NCBI GenBank assembly: GCA_031258795.1
Contig: JAIRMI010000064.1
Span: 1 to 16,101, forward strand
Length of the DNA: 16,101 nt
DNA from: Puniceicoccales bacterium
Lineage (GTDB): Bacteria; Verrucomicrobiota; Verrucomicrobiia; Opitutales; JAIRKQ01
Reading direction: 5' to 3'
The notes below the pieces were generated by a model. The model was not told the origin of the DNA and ran no database searches. It worked only from the letters and a program-made list of their open reading frames with translations. Below are positions 7,008-14,974 of the stretch, piece after piece. Both the position numbers and the translations under genes were made by a program. Each line of letters starts with the position of its first letter. Position 1 is the first letter of the stretch.

Positions 7008-7161
7008 GGTGTAACTGGGGTAAATTTTCATAAAATAAGATGGAAAAAGGTGAAAAAGCAGCGAGGCAAATGGAAGAATGAGAACGCCTAGGTGCAATGA
7101 GGCACAGGATGTTGTATTGACAAGTGGCGTAGATTTTTGAATACCTTAAACATTGCTGCCA
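7008..7161. other. Convergent intergenic region, coiled-coil gene / kdsB
   Basis: Two genes end facing each other across 154 bases. No hairpin with a T-run is evident in either direction. It contains GATGGAAAAAGGT (7039-7051), identical to 4646-4658 upstream of the coiled-coil gene. Next to it is AAAAAGCAGCGAGGCAAATGG, close to a segment at 4624-4645. Confidence 0.45.
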
Positions 7162-7917
7162 TCAAGCGTTGGATTGAATACTTGTGAGCGATGCATTTGC
7201 TTTGGCTAAGTCTTTTGGAGTGTCGATGCCAAAGGAAGGGCGTAAAGTTTCAACGGTATCGATGGCGTAACCATTTTCCAAAAAGCGTAACTGCTCGAGT
7301 TTTTCCGCGGATTCTAATTTTCCTGAGACTAAGTTTGTATAATTTTCCAAAACTTTTCGCCTGTACCCGTAAATCCCAATGTGGCCGTAAAAATCAGCCC
7401 ACTTTAACCATTTGTTTACATTTCTTTCGTCGCGCACAAAGGGAATGGTACTGCGGGAAAAGTACAATGCTCGGCCATTATGACCGAGGACGACTTTCAC
7501 ACGGTTTGAATCGAGTAGGTCATCTACGCTATCAAGTTTGTAGACAGGAGTAAAAATATGAGCATCGCTAGTGCGGCTCTTTGCAACCATTTTCCCGATT
7601 ACGTCGGTGTCAAAAAACGGTTCGTCGCCCTGAATGTTTATTATAAAATCGCCTTGAATTTTATCCAAAGCGGATGCTATCCTTTCCGTACCGGATACGC
7701 AGGTTTCGGGTGTGTCAATTACCGGTGCGCCGAAATTTACGGCAGCGTCGTGCACAGCGGAGGAATCGCACAGAATTACCACATTTTCCGTTTTTATTAC
7801 GGAGATTGCCCGCTCAAACACCCGTTGCAAAACAGGTTTCCCTCCCAGGTCGGTCAGTACTTTTTTTGGGAATCGGGAAGAATTTAGACGTGCGGGAATG
7901 CAAACTGTAACATTCAT
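7162..7917 (-). CDS. kdsB: 3-deoxy-manno-octulosonate cytidylyltransferase (CMP-Kdo synthetase)
   Basis: This cytoplasmic enzyme makes CMP-Kdo from Kdo and CTP, the activated sugar for the LPS inner core. The 251 residues match the usual length of about 250. It shows the nucleotide-binding signature IPARLNSSRFPKK (7-19), the QGDEPF block (about 96-101) that positions Mg and CTP, and 'YFSRSTIPF' for the Kdo site. The HIGIYGYR motif also fits KdsB rather than other cytidylyltransferases. It is the last gene of the rpsO-pnp-HU cluster, 15 bases after the HU/IHF stop. No clear Shine-Dalgarno sequence is visible (the spacer is T/C-rich), so coupling to the upstream gene is likely. Presence of kdsB implies a Kdo-containing outer membrane. 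Confidence 0.95.
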   Translation of the reverse strand: MNVTVCIPARLNSSRFPKKVLTDLGGKPVLQRVFERAISVIKTENVVILCDSSAVHDAAVNFGAPVIDTPETCVSGTERIASALDKIQGDFIINIQGDEPFFDTDVIGKMVAKSRTSDAHIFTPVYKLDSVDDLLDSNRVKVVLGHNGRALYFSRSTIPFVRDERNVNKWLKWADFYGHIGIYGYRRKVLENYTNLVSGKLESAEKLEQLRFLENGYAIDTVETLRPSFGIDTPKDLAKANASLTSIQSNA

Positions 7918-7932
7918 GAAAAAAGGAAACGT

Positions 7933-8235
7933 TCAGTTTTTGTTGCTGATTTGCAGGGCCTGGAACAAATTTTTTCCCACGCGAAATTTTACCCCCCTGC
8001 GCTCGGGTATGACCACCGTATCGGATGGGCGATTGGGGTTTCGACCCACCCTGCTCTTCCTTATCTGCTGTTCGAAAACACCAAAATTTCGTAGCTCAAT
8101 ATTGCGTCCATCGATGATTGCTTTTGCCATGACATCGAGAACTATGTCCAGCACAGAACTTATGTCTGCGCGGGACATTTGGGTGTTCTTATACACGGAT
8201 TCAACAATCTCTTTTTTCGTCAAATTATTACTCAT
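7933..8235 (-). CDS. HU/IHF-family DNA-binding protein
   Basis: This is a 100-residue nucleoid protein that bends DNA as a dimer. The N-terminal helices begin LTKKEIVESVYKNTQMSRAD. The core IELRNFGVFE (46-55) is followed by the beta-arm sequence RVGRNPNRP (62-70), whose tip proline (67) intercalates DNA in the family. The GRNP motif fits HU/IHF in general. A charged C-terminus, VKFRVGKNLFQAL, closes the domain. A ribosome binding site AAGGG lies about seven bases before the ATG. It lies 35 bases after the pnp stop and 15 bases before kdsB. HU cannot be separated from an IHF subunit on this evidence, so no symbol is given. Confidence 0.93.
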   Translation of the reverse strand: MSNNLTKKEIVESVYKNTQMSRADISSVLDIVLDVMAKAIIDGRNIELRNFGVFEQQIRKSRVGRNPNRPSDTVVIPERRGVKFRVGKNLFQALQISNKN

Positions 8236-8270
8236 GTAAATACCCTTAATTTATCACTTAAGATCAACGC

Positions 8271-10514
8271 TCATCCATTTCTACTGAAGCGGTGGGACCT
8301 TTCGGAGAAATGGGAGGCGGCCCTCCTTTCCCGACCAAAAGAAGAAGGGGAACCGCGCCTAGGTGAGCTCTTCGGTGATGTTGCGACATATGAAACTCCC
8401 TTTGCCTCACATATGACGGCACGCCTACTGAGTCGTACGCGACCCTTTTCATCGGTACCAATGCACTTCACTATTATCTCGTCGCCAACTTTGCAGACAT
8501 CGCCGGGATCCTCAACGCGAAAATCGGCGAGCTCGGACACGTGTACCAAGCCTTCTTTCCCTGGCAAACACTCAACAAAAACACCAAATTCCTTAATTGA
8601 TTTAACGATGCCGCGGTAAACCTTATCCGCTTCAATTTCACATGTTACCGCACTAATCTCAGCCTTGGCGTACTCCAAAGCTTCATTATTATTGGCATAA
8701 ATCAGCACCTTGCCACTGTTATTCTCGTTGATATCGATTTTAGCTCCTGTCAGCTCCGTGATCTTTTTGATCATCTTACCTCCAGGGCCGATTAGGGCAC
8801 CGATCTTGCTCGGATCAATTTGCATGTTGTACACACGGGGAGCGTTCTCATTTAGCTCTTCCCGCGGCTCAGCTTGCACGGCACTCATGATATCCAGTAT
8901 GATCATTCTGGCATTGCGGCTCTGGTAAATGGCCTGTTTGGCGAGCTCGAGTGGTAGCCCCGAAATCTTTAGATCGAGTTGCACACCGGTGATACCCTTT
9001 CTTGTACCAGCCAGCTTGAAATCCATATCCCCAAAATGGTCTTCCGTTCCTGATATGTCCGTCAAAACGACACTTTTTTCGATATTCCCCAAATTATCCT
9101 TGCGCGTAACAAGGCCAACAGAAATTCCTGCCACCATGTCACTTATGGGCACCCCGGCATCCATAAGGGCCAAACAACCTCCGCACAGACTCGCCATGGA
9201 AGATGAACCGTTTGACTCTAAAATATCGGATACAACACGGATGGTATAGGGGAAATTTTCTTCGGGTGGAACAACGGGCAAAAGGGAGCGTTCCGCTAGG
9301 GCGCCATGACCAATCTCTCGGCGGCCAACGCTGCCAATCCTCCCCGTTTCACCGACTGAAAACGGCGGAAAATTGTAATGGAGGTAAAAGGACTTAGATT
9401 GTACCCCTCCCGTTATGGCATCAATTTCCTGAGAATCCTTAGCACACCCCAAGGTGAGCGATACGAGCGCTTGTGTCTCTCCTCGTTGAAAGAAAGCCGA
9501 GCCGTGCACAATGGGTAAAATTCCAACGTCACATTCGATGGTGCGAATTTCCGTTGGTGAGCGGCCGTCAACGCGCTTGCCAAAGTCTAAAATGTTTCCA
9601 CGGTACACTTTTTCCTGAAGCTCCTCAAAGGCCATATTGACATGAATCGGGTGCTTATCGCTCTCGCCAAGTTCTTCAATAACGGCTTTGGTCGCCTGTT
9701 CCTTTATCTCTTCCACAGCACGTTCGCGGGCAAGCTTGCCATCTTGAAAAACAGCACCGTTCAAAGACTCGTTGAACTTGCTGCAAATTTTCATGACCTT
9801 TGGACAAACCAAGCTTAGTTCAAATTCCTTTTTCTGCTTCCCAACTAGAGCAGCAAGCTCGTACTGAGCAGCGATTATCCCTTGAATTTTATCCTGCCCA
9901 AACTGAAGAACTTCGAAAAAGCGCTCCTCGCTCATTTGGTCGGCATTACCCTCAATCATCATTATATCGCGTTCATTGCCCACGTACACGAGATCCAGGG
10001 AAGATTCCAATATTTGTTCGTTAGTTGGGGTTGCGATGAATTCGCCGTTAATCTCGGCAATTCTTATGCATGCAATGGGCCCATTCCAGGGAATATCCGA
10101 GCACATCAACGCGGCGGAAGCGCCATTCACCATCAGTACATCGGCTTCATTTTTCAGATCCGTAGAAAACAATGTTCCGATAATCTGCACTTCATTCAAA
10201 AAACCTTTCGGAAACAGCGGCCTCAACGGACGATCGCACATGCGCGCAGTCAAAACTTCCTTTTCACTGGGTTTGCCCTCGCGTTTACCGTATCCACCGG
10301 GCATTCTCCCGGCGGCTGAAAATTTTTCCCGATAATCAACGGTTAGGGAAAAGTAACTCTGCTCCGGTGTGACCTTTGGGGAGACCACCGCACTAACCAA
10401 CACATTCGTGCCGCCAACGTTAACCAACACGGCACCATTGGCCTGTTTGGCCAGTGTTCCTGTTGAAAACTTTAGGCCAAATTCCGCGACCTCAATTTCA
10501 TATTTATGTTTCAT
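8271..10514 (-). CDS. pnp: Polyribonucleotide nucleotidyltransferase (PNPase)
   Basis: This 3'-to-5' phosphorolytic exoribonuclease acts in mRNA decay, usually as a trimer. The 747 residues hold, in order, a first RNase PH domain (with FSAAGRMPGGYGKREGKPSE), a helical linker, the second and catalytic RNase PH domain, a KH domain with GPGG (576-579), and an S1 domain (about 632-702, starting VYRGIVKSIKEFGVFVE). The active-site GDMDFK block is at 495-500, with Asp496 and Asp498 as likely metal or catalytic residues. A Ser/Arg-rich basic tail of about 45 residues follows the S1 domain and looks disordered. No clear Shine-Dalgarno sequence precedes the ATG. It is 82 bases downstream of rpsO, the classic rpsO-pnp pairing. 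Family assignment is certain. Confidence 0.98.
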   Translation of the reverse strand: MKHKYEIEVAEFGLKFSTGTLAKQANGAVLVNVGGTNVLVSAVVSPKVTPEQSYFSLTVDYREKFSAAGRMPGGYGKREGKPSEKEVLTARMCDRPLRPLFPKGFLNEVQIIGTLFSTDLKNEADVLMVNGASAALMCSDIPWNGPIACIRIAEINGEFIATPTNEQILESSLDLVYVGNERDIMMIEGNADQMSEERFFEVLQFGQDKIQGIIAAQYELAALVGKQKKEFELSLVCPKVMKICSKFNESLNGAVFQDGKLARERAVEEIKEQATKAVIEELGESDKHPIHVNMAFEELQEKVYRGNILDFGKRVDGRSPTEIRTIECDVGILPIVHGSAFFQRGETQALVSLTLGCAKDSQEIDAITGGVQSKSFYLHYNFPPFSVGETGRIGSVGRREIGHGALAERSLLPVVPPEENFPYTIRVVSDILESNGSSSMASLCGGCLALMDAGVPISDMVAGISVGLVTRKDNLGNIEKSVVLTDISGTEDHFGDMDFKLAGTRKGITGVQLDLKISGLPLELAKQAIYQSRNARMIILDIMSAVQAEPREELNENAPRVYNMQIDPSKIGALIGPGGKMIKKITELTGAKIDINENNSGKVLIYANNNEALEYAKAEISAVTCEIEADKVYRGIVKSIKEFGVFVECLPGKEGLVHVSELADFRVEDPGDVCKVGDEIIVKCIGTDEKGRVRLSRRAVICEAKGVSYVATSPKSSPRRGSPSSFGRERRAASHFSERSHRFSRNG

Positions 10515-10596
10515 TATTTATTCTATTTAACTATTTTTCACTGGCGACACCAACCCATCTAGCGGGAAAAGGTATATCCATCTATTTGCTAAAGTG

Positions 10597-10851
10597 TTAC
10601 TTGCGCAGATTCAAGCGCTGAATAAGATCCTTGTAAGATTCTACATTTGTTCTCTTTAAATAAGCCAATAAACGCCTGCGCCTATTAGCAAGCGTCACAA
10701 GCCCACGGCGCGAATGACAATCCTTAACATGGGCACTCAAATGCCCCGTGAGAGACTTTATTCTCTCCGTCAACAAAGCTACTTGCACTTCGCAGGAACC
10801 TGTATCACTATCATGCTGCTTAAATTTACCTATTATTTCACTCTTATTCAT
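10597..10851 (-). CDS. rpsO: 30S ribosomal protein S15
   Basis: It is a primary 16S rRNA binding protein of the small subunit platform. The 84 residues are slightly short of the usual 88-89, with the difference at the N-terminus (MNKSEIIGKFKQHDSDTGSC replaces a longer leader). The conserved blocks HDSDTGSCEVQVALLTERI and HSRRGLVTLANRRRRLLAYL are intact. It is first in the minus-strand cluster and directly upstream of pnp. The start has no good Shine-Dalgarno sequence; a 7-bp hairpin sits about 30 bases upstream. S15 commonly represses its own mRNA through a leader structure, so the missing SD and the hairpin may belong to such control, but this is inference. Confidence 0.97.
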   Translation of the reverse strand: MNKSEIIGKFKQHDSDTGSCEVQVALLTERIKSLTGHLSAHVKDCHSRRGLVTLANRRRRLLAYLKRTNVESYKDLIQRLNLRK

Positions 10852-10881
10852 TTGCTAAAACTATTCTATTCGCAGCCTTCG

Positions 10882-10902
10882 GGATGTACCACTAATACAT
10901 CC
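10882..10902 (-). promoter_or_regulatory. Leader hairpin upstream of rpsO
   Basis: GGATGTA (10882-10888) and TACATCC (10896-10902) form a perfect 7-bp stem with a 7-base loop. It lies 31-51 bases before the rpsO start codon on the transcribed strand. It is a candidate S15 autoregulatory element or simply a leader stem. The stem is seen; the role is not shown. Confidence 0.3.
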
Positions 10903-11106
10903 GGAGCAAAGTCGAAACTTCAACTCCCGCTCAACGCCGAATGAAGCATAAACCTTACAACGACGCGGCTGCGGGGAATGATTCCCTAGCGCTGATTCGC
11001 AAATCTGGTTATTACTCAGTTGTTTACAAGAAAAATTTTATAAAATCAAAATTCGGAAATCGAGGTTTAGTGTTGCAATGAGAAATGGAGCAGTCAGCAT
11101 CGGCCT
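10903..11106. other. Divergent intergenic region, rpsO / pgi
   Basis: This region must contain the promoters of the rpsO cluster (leftward) and of pgi (rightward). An AT-rich block at 11020-11046 (TTGTTTACA, then TATAAAAT) is the likeliest promoter zone. On the minus strand TTGATT and TAAACA lie 17 bases apart in the same block. Spacing on the plus strand is poor, so I do not call individual boxes. The 160 bases to rpsO leave room for a structured leader. Confidence 0.35.
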
Positions 11107-12681
11107 ATGTCCAATTGGGAAGTATTTTTGAAAAATTACATCAACAGCGAAAAATTTGGTATTTTCTTTGATTTTTCAGGAATCGGTTTCAGCGACGAAT
11201 TTTTCGAGTCCATGTCGGCCAAAGTAAGGGATGCATACGGCAACATGGCCGCCCTGGAGTCCGGCGCAACGGCAAATGTTGATGAAAATCGCCAGGTTGG
11301 ACACTATTGGCTTCGCAATCCAAACATTGCTCCAACTCCTGAATTGCAGGAAGTAATACAGAGCACAATTTCGCATATCCTGAATTTTACCAGAGATGTA
11401 CATTCCGGCAATGTGCGTGGCCCACGGGGAGTTTTTAAAAATTTGCTCTGCATCGGAATCGGCGGTTCCGCCCTTGGGCCGCAATTAATCAACAGCAGCC
11501 TGGGTAATCGCCCAAAAATGAAAGCCTATTTCATTGATAATACGGATCCCGACGGCATAGACCGCACCCTTGGAAACATTGAATTGGAAGATACTCTCAT
11601 AATAGTCACGTCAAAGTCGGGGAGTACGCCAGAACCGAGGAACGGTATGCTGGAGGTCATGAACAGATTTGAAAGCGAAGGATTATCCTTTCAAAGGCAA
11701 GCCGTTGCAGTAACCTCTATGGGAAGCAAATTACATAATCAGGCAACGGGCGAAGGATGGATAAAAACTTTCCCGATGTTTGATTGGATCGGTGGGCGCA
11801 CTAGCATAACTTCCGCCGTTGGCTTGCTTCCGGGAGCCCTTATTGGAGTGGATATTTTGGAATTTCTTTCCGGGGCGAGAGAAATGGACTCCTGGACGCG
11901 CATGCGAAGCGAAAATAATCCGGCTATGAGGCTTGCATTAGCCTGGTACAAAGCTACCGAAGGCCATGGCAAGAAAGATATGGTGCTAATACCTTACAAG
12001 GATAGCTTGGCTGATTTTCCGAAATACCTGCAACAACTGATAATGGAATCCCTTGGCAAAGAAAAATCCTTAAATGGAGAGATCGTCAACCAGGGCATAG
12101 TCGTATACGGAAACAAGGGCTCAACGGATCAACATTCCTATATTCAGCAGCTTCGGGATGGGGTTAATAACTTTTTTGCCACGATCATAGAGGTGTTACA
12201 ATGTCGCGATGGAAAGTCTTTAGAAGTGGAAGAAAGTATAACGGCTGGCGACTATCTTCATGGCTTCTCAATGGGCACGGAGCGGGCACTGTCAGCAAAT
12301 AACAGGCTAACATTGGTGATATCGTTGCGGAGATTTAATGCTTTTTCCCTGGGCTTACTGATTGCACTTTACGAGCGAGCGGTCGGTTTTTACGCTTCTT
12401 TTCTAGGTATCAATGCCTACCACCAACCGGGTGTGGAAGCTGGCAAAAAGGCGGCAGCAGAGGTGTTAGCCCTGCAAAAGTCAATCCTGGAATTTTTGCG
12501 AAAGAGAAAGAATAAGAACAAACCATTTCACTTGGAAGAAATCAGCGCCCAACTTGGGTCTTCGACCGACAAAAAACTCATATTTAAAATCTTGGAACAG
12601 TTGTCTCACAATGGCCGTTCAATTGAGCGCATGGCCGAAGGTGATAAAATTGAAAGTATAACCTATAAATTTATCGGATAA
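11107..12681 (+). CDS. pgi: Glucose-6-phosphate isomerase
   Basis: It interconverts glucose-6-phosphate and fructose-6-phosphate in the cytoplasm. It has 524 residues. Sugar-phosphate-binding motifs are GIGGSALGP (from 117) and SKSGSTPEP (169-177). The catalytic Glu314 is in MESLGKE, DQHSYIQQLRDG starts at 341, and QPGVEAGK (440-447) holds the conserved Lys447. After the SIS core there is a C-terminal extension (about 455-524, LRKRKNKNKPFHLEEISAQL onward) that looks like a small winged-helix fold, seen in a subset of bacterial PGIs. The ATG lacks a strong ribosome binding site, and no in-frame upstream alternative is better. Only one base separates it from the aminopeptidase gene, so the two are probably cotranscribed and translationally coupled. 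Confidence 0.96.
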   Translation: MSNWEVFLKNYINSEKFGIFFDFSGIGFSDEFFESMSAKVRDAYGNMAALESGATANVDENRQVGHYWLRNPNIAPTPELQEVIQSTISHILNFTRDVHSGNVRGPRGVFKNLLCIGIGGSALGPQLINSSLGNRPKMKAYFIDNTDPDGIDRTLGNIELEDTLIIVTSKSGSTPEPRNGMLEVMNRFESEGLSFQRQAVAVTSMGSKLHNQATGEGWIKTFPMFDWIGGRTSITSAVGLLPGALIGVDILEFLSGAREMDSWTRMRSENNPAMRLALAWYKATEGHGKKDMVLIPYKDSLADFPKYLQQLIMESLGKEKSLNGEIVNQGIVVYGNKGSTDQHSYIQQLRDGVNNFFATIIEVLQCRDGKSLEVEESITAGDYLHGFSMGTERALSANNRLTLVISLRRFNAFSLGLLIALYERAVGFYASFLGINAYHQPGVEAGKKAAAEVLALQKSILEFLRKRKNKNKPFHLEEISAQLGSSTDKKLIFKILEQLSHNGRSIERMAEGDKIESITYKFIG

Positions 12682-12682
12682 A

Positions 12683-13798
12683 ATGAATTATAGATATAAA
12701 AAATTAGCGGACAATCTCACAAAATTCTCAACAAATTTACAGCCCAACGACAATGTCCTCCTCGACATTTACGAAGCTCCCCATGACATGGTCATAGCTC
12801 TGTTGGAATCGGTGCGAGAATGTGGAGCCGTGCCCCTACTCAAGATGAAAACAAATAAAATTTCCCGTGCCATGAACCTACTATGCGACGAGCATGTTTT
12901 TCAAGTTCAGGCGGACTTGGCTTTGCAGGAGATGAAAAGCATACAAGCGTACATCGCCATACGAGGCGGGAATAACACTTTTGAGCATTCGGATGTGCCC
13001 CAGGACAAACAGAAACTTGTATCAAAGTGCATGAAGAAAGTGTTGGATTGGCGTGTACAGAAAACAAAGTGGGTAATTTTGCGATGGCCGAGCGAAGGGT
13101 TTGCTCAGCAGGCCAAAATGAGCACTGAAAAATTTGAAAAATTTTATTTCGACGTGTGTACGATGAACTACGCTTCCATGGGACCCGGTATGGAAGCGCT
13201 GAAGAATGCCATGCAATCGGCGGATCGGGTACGCATAGTGGGCAATGGCACGGACTTGCATTTTTCCATAAAGGGCATTCCCGCCATTGCATGCGGGGGT
13301 GAGTGTAACATACCGGACGGTGAAGTGTATACGGCCCCGGTTAAAACCAGCGTGGAAGGGATTATTTCCTACAACACTCCGACAGTATACCAGGGAATAG
13401 CCTTCGAAAATATCGTTTTAAAATTCGAAGGCGGCAAGATTATGGATGCCCAGGCTAGCAACAAAACAAAGCAGCTAAACGCCATTTTGGACTCCGATGA
13501 AGGGGCACGCTACATCGGTGAGTTTGCCTTTGGCTTCAACCCTCACATACTGGAGCCAATGTGCGACATACTGTTCGACGAAAAGATCGCCGGCTCATTC
13601 CACTTTACACCCGGTCAAGCCTATGAAGAAGCGGACAACAATAACCGTTCCCAAATTCATTGGGACCTGGTGTGCATCCAGCGACCGGAATACGGCGGTG
13701 GGGAGATTTACTTCGACGGCAAGCTCATCCGCAAGGACGGCCTATTCACACTCGACGGCTTGAATAAATTAAACCCGAAATTTTTACTGGGAATGTGA
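12683..13798 (+). CDS. M29-family metallo-aminopeptidase
   Basis: It is a dinuclear-metal exopeptidase of the AmpS/PepS/aminopeptidase T type, removing N-terminal residues from peptides in the cytoplasm. The 371 residues are close to the family's 360-410. All expected ligands and catalytic residues can be placed: Glu214 in PDGEVYTAP, Glu280 in YIGEFAFGFNP, His307 in GSFHFTPG, Tyr314, His326 and Asp328 in IHWDL. The first half is the N-terminal domain (NVLLDIYEAPHDMVIALLES). The start overlaps the pgi end region (TAAAATG, one-base spacer). Downstream is a 45-base spacer, then pseudogene debris. Substrate preference cannot be read from the sequence. Confidence 0.92.
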   Translation: MNYRYKKLADNLTKFSTNLQPNDNVLLDIYEAPHDMVIALLESVRECGAVPLLKMKTNKISRAMNLLCDEHVFQVQADLALQEMKSIQAYIAIRGGNNTFEHSDVPQDKQKLVSKCMKKVLDWRVQKTKWVILRWPSEGFAQQAKMSTEKFEKFYFDVCTMNYASMGPGMEALKNAMQSADRVRIVGNGTDLHFSIKGIPAIACGGECNIPDGEVYTAPVKTSVEGIISYNTPTVYQGIAFENIVLKFEGGKIMDAQASNKTKQLNAILDSDEGARYIGEFAFGFNPHILEPMCDILFDEKIAGSFHFTPGQAYEEADNNNRSQIHWDLVCIQRPEYGGGEIYFDGKLIRKDGLFTLDGLNKLNPKFLLGM

Positions 13799-13843
13799 TG
13801 TTGCTTTCATCCTCACCATGACCATGATTCATGCCATGGCGCA

Positions 13844-14345
13844 GCTCCAGTGTATTCGGTTTTATTCACCAGTTATTTCTTTCTTATACCCTTCTAGCAA
13901 CTTGCCAAGTGTTCCATTTAGGCCTGTGGTGCAATGTTACCATCCCGTATCATCTGAGTAAGCCCCTGTACAACAGGATTAATGTTTGGAGGAAGTTGCG
14001 GAGAAAAATAACAACTCAGGTCACTTATCCCATGGTGACACCAAAGAGCAGCCAAAATTGCAAATGCCTTAAATTCTTCTGGATGCCTTTTTGCCAGATT
14101 TTCGATCGTATCACAATATCCGGAATCTAACTGAGAAAGGAGATCCTTTTTGAAAAGCGTTAGCAAATCAAAATTCCGATTTTTTGCGGCATTTTGGGCT
14201 ATTTCGTTGCCAAGGAAATCATTGCATTCGTTACCCGGCCTCGCCGAAATATCTTCAATTCCTTTAACAAGTTTCCCAAGTGCAACGAAAGAGCTTCTGC
14301 ATCCTTCTCCGAATACCAAATCTTTAAAATCTGGCCTCGCTTCCA
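13844..14345 (+). repeat. Direct repeat copy 1 (tRNA 3' end + 3' third of unknown gene)
   Basis: About 500 bases that align with 14969 to about 15475 at roughly 80% identity by eye. The left boundary is GCTCCAGTGTATT, identical to the last six bases of tRNA-Gly plus seven downstream bases. The right boundary fades near 14340. The tRNA body itself is missing from this copy. Confidence 0.8.
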
Positions 14346-14346
14346 T
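13862..14346 (-). pseudogene. Truncated, frameshifted copy of the unknown gene at 14986
   Basis: Read on the minus strand, residues RPDFKDLVFGEGCRSSFVAL through VQGLTQMIRDGNIAPQ match the C-terminal third of the neighbouring gene at about two thirds identity. The first ~210 residues are absent. One missing base (GGCCTGTGG here, GGCCTTGTGG in the intact gene, near 13923) shifts the frame so that it stops at 13918. Restoring that base gives GLNGTLGKLLEGYKKEITGE and a stop at 13862, matching the intact GLNETFGELLKEQKKAITGQ. About 140 codons remain open, so decay is recent or the copy was expressed for a time. An ATG at 14346 could start a 142-residue product, but no good ribosome binding site is evident. 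Confidence 0.78.
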
Positions 14347-14857
14347 TTTGGGAGGAAATTTAAAACCAACACCCCAGTCCGCTGAACTCTTTTATATATC
14401 CATAGTTGGCAAATCTCTAAAGTTACTCCCAAGCAGATCAAGATTTTTTCTAAAATTTTTTACCGCCCACGCATTACGGGAGTTTAAGTGCTTTTGCCTT
14501 TGGCTTCAATCCTTGCGTATTGGAATTCAGCTTTCCGTTTCGTATTTTTGTACCATCCCATTTTTTCCTCGACTAATACCGACCCATCACTCTAAGCTTT
14601 TTGGGTAGCTTATTCGCAGCCGATGGTACAGGCAAACATCGCCCACCTAAGCGCTGGCATGGCTTTTATACTATCCCCACTTTGGAGAATCTTCTGTCAG
14701 AAGAACAGAACATCTAAAGGGAAACTTGTTTTTAGTGCCAGCCTACATATCTTTGCTGTATTTTGTCAAAAATTTCACAATTCCTTGCTCGGGCAAATTT
14801 TGTCATTTCTTTTTCATTTACAAAGAAGCTTCATTGAAAATTTTACCGTTTTTACTG
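14347..14857. other. Gene-free stretch with a possible M29 gene scrap
   Basis: About 510 bases with no convincing reading frame on either strand. At 14493-14509 TTTGCCTTTGGCTTCAA is identical to the M29 gene (13523-13539). The next 15 bases differ from it only by four transitions (encoding FAFGFNP.VLE against FAFGFNPHILE). To the right the similarity stops. To the left it is at best a few short blocks with indels. The rest is AT-rich, with no tRNA or repeat I can identify. Confidence 0.5.
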
Positions 14858-14886
14858 TTGACAATGACTTTCCCATGGACACTTGT
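14858..14886 (+). promoter_or_regulatory. Possible promoter of tRNA-Gly
   Basis: A consensus -35 TTGACA (14858-14863) is followed after 17 bases by ACTTGT (14881-14886), a poor -10. A start near 14892 would be about seven bases before the tRNA. The -35 is exact; the -10 is the weak part. Confidence 0.35.
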
Positions 14887-14898
14887 AGCAGTTGAATT

Positions 14899-14974
14899 GC
14901 GAGCGTAGCTCAGTTGGCAGAGCACCACCTTGCCAAGGTGGACGTCGAGGGTTCAAATCCCTTCGCTCGCTCCA
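14899..14974 (+). tRNA. tRNA-Gly (anticodon GCC)
   Basis: The cloverleaf is complete. The acceptor stem is GCGAGCG (14899-14905) with CGCTCGC (14964-14970), and the D stem is GCTC/GAGC. The anticodon stem is CCACC/GGTGG with loop TTGCCAA, anticodon GCC at 14932-14934. The T stem is GAGGG/CCCTT with loop TTCAAAT. The discriminator is U, and CCA is encoded (14972-14974). Its 3' end is the boundary of the local duplication, and the unknown gene on the other strand ends 11 bases beyond it. Confidence 0.97.

Noticed and set aside
7712..8239. A 175-codon plus-strand open frame across kdsB and the HU/IHF gene
   Set aside because: It lies antisense to two genes with clear family motifs, has no protein features of its own and spans their junction.
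9882..10335. Two long plus-strand frames inside pnp
   Set aside because: They are mirror frames of the first RNase PH domain and linker of pnp; no independent evidence.
13833..13840. GCCATGGC palindrome after the M29 gene as a terminator
   Set aside because: Only four base pairs with no loop and no T-run; too short to support.
14150..14608. A 152-codon plus-strand open frame
   Set aside because: It is mostly antisense to the duplicated gene tail, which explains the openness; the predicted protein has no recognisable composition or ribosome binding site.
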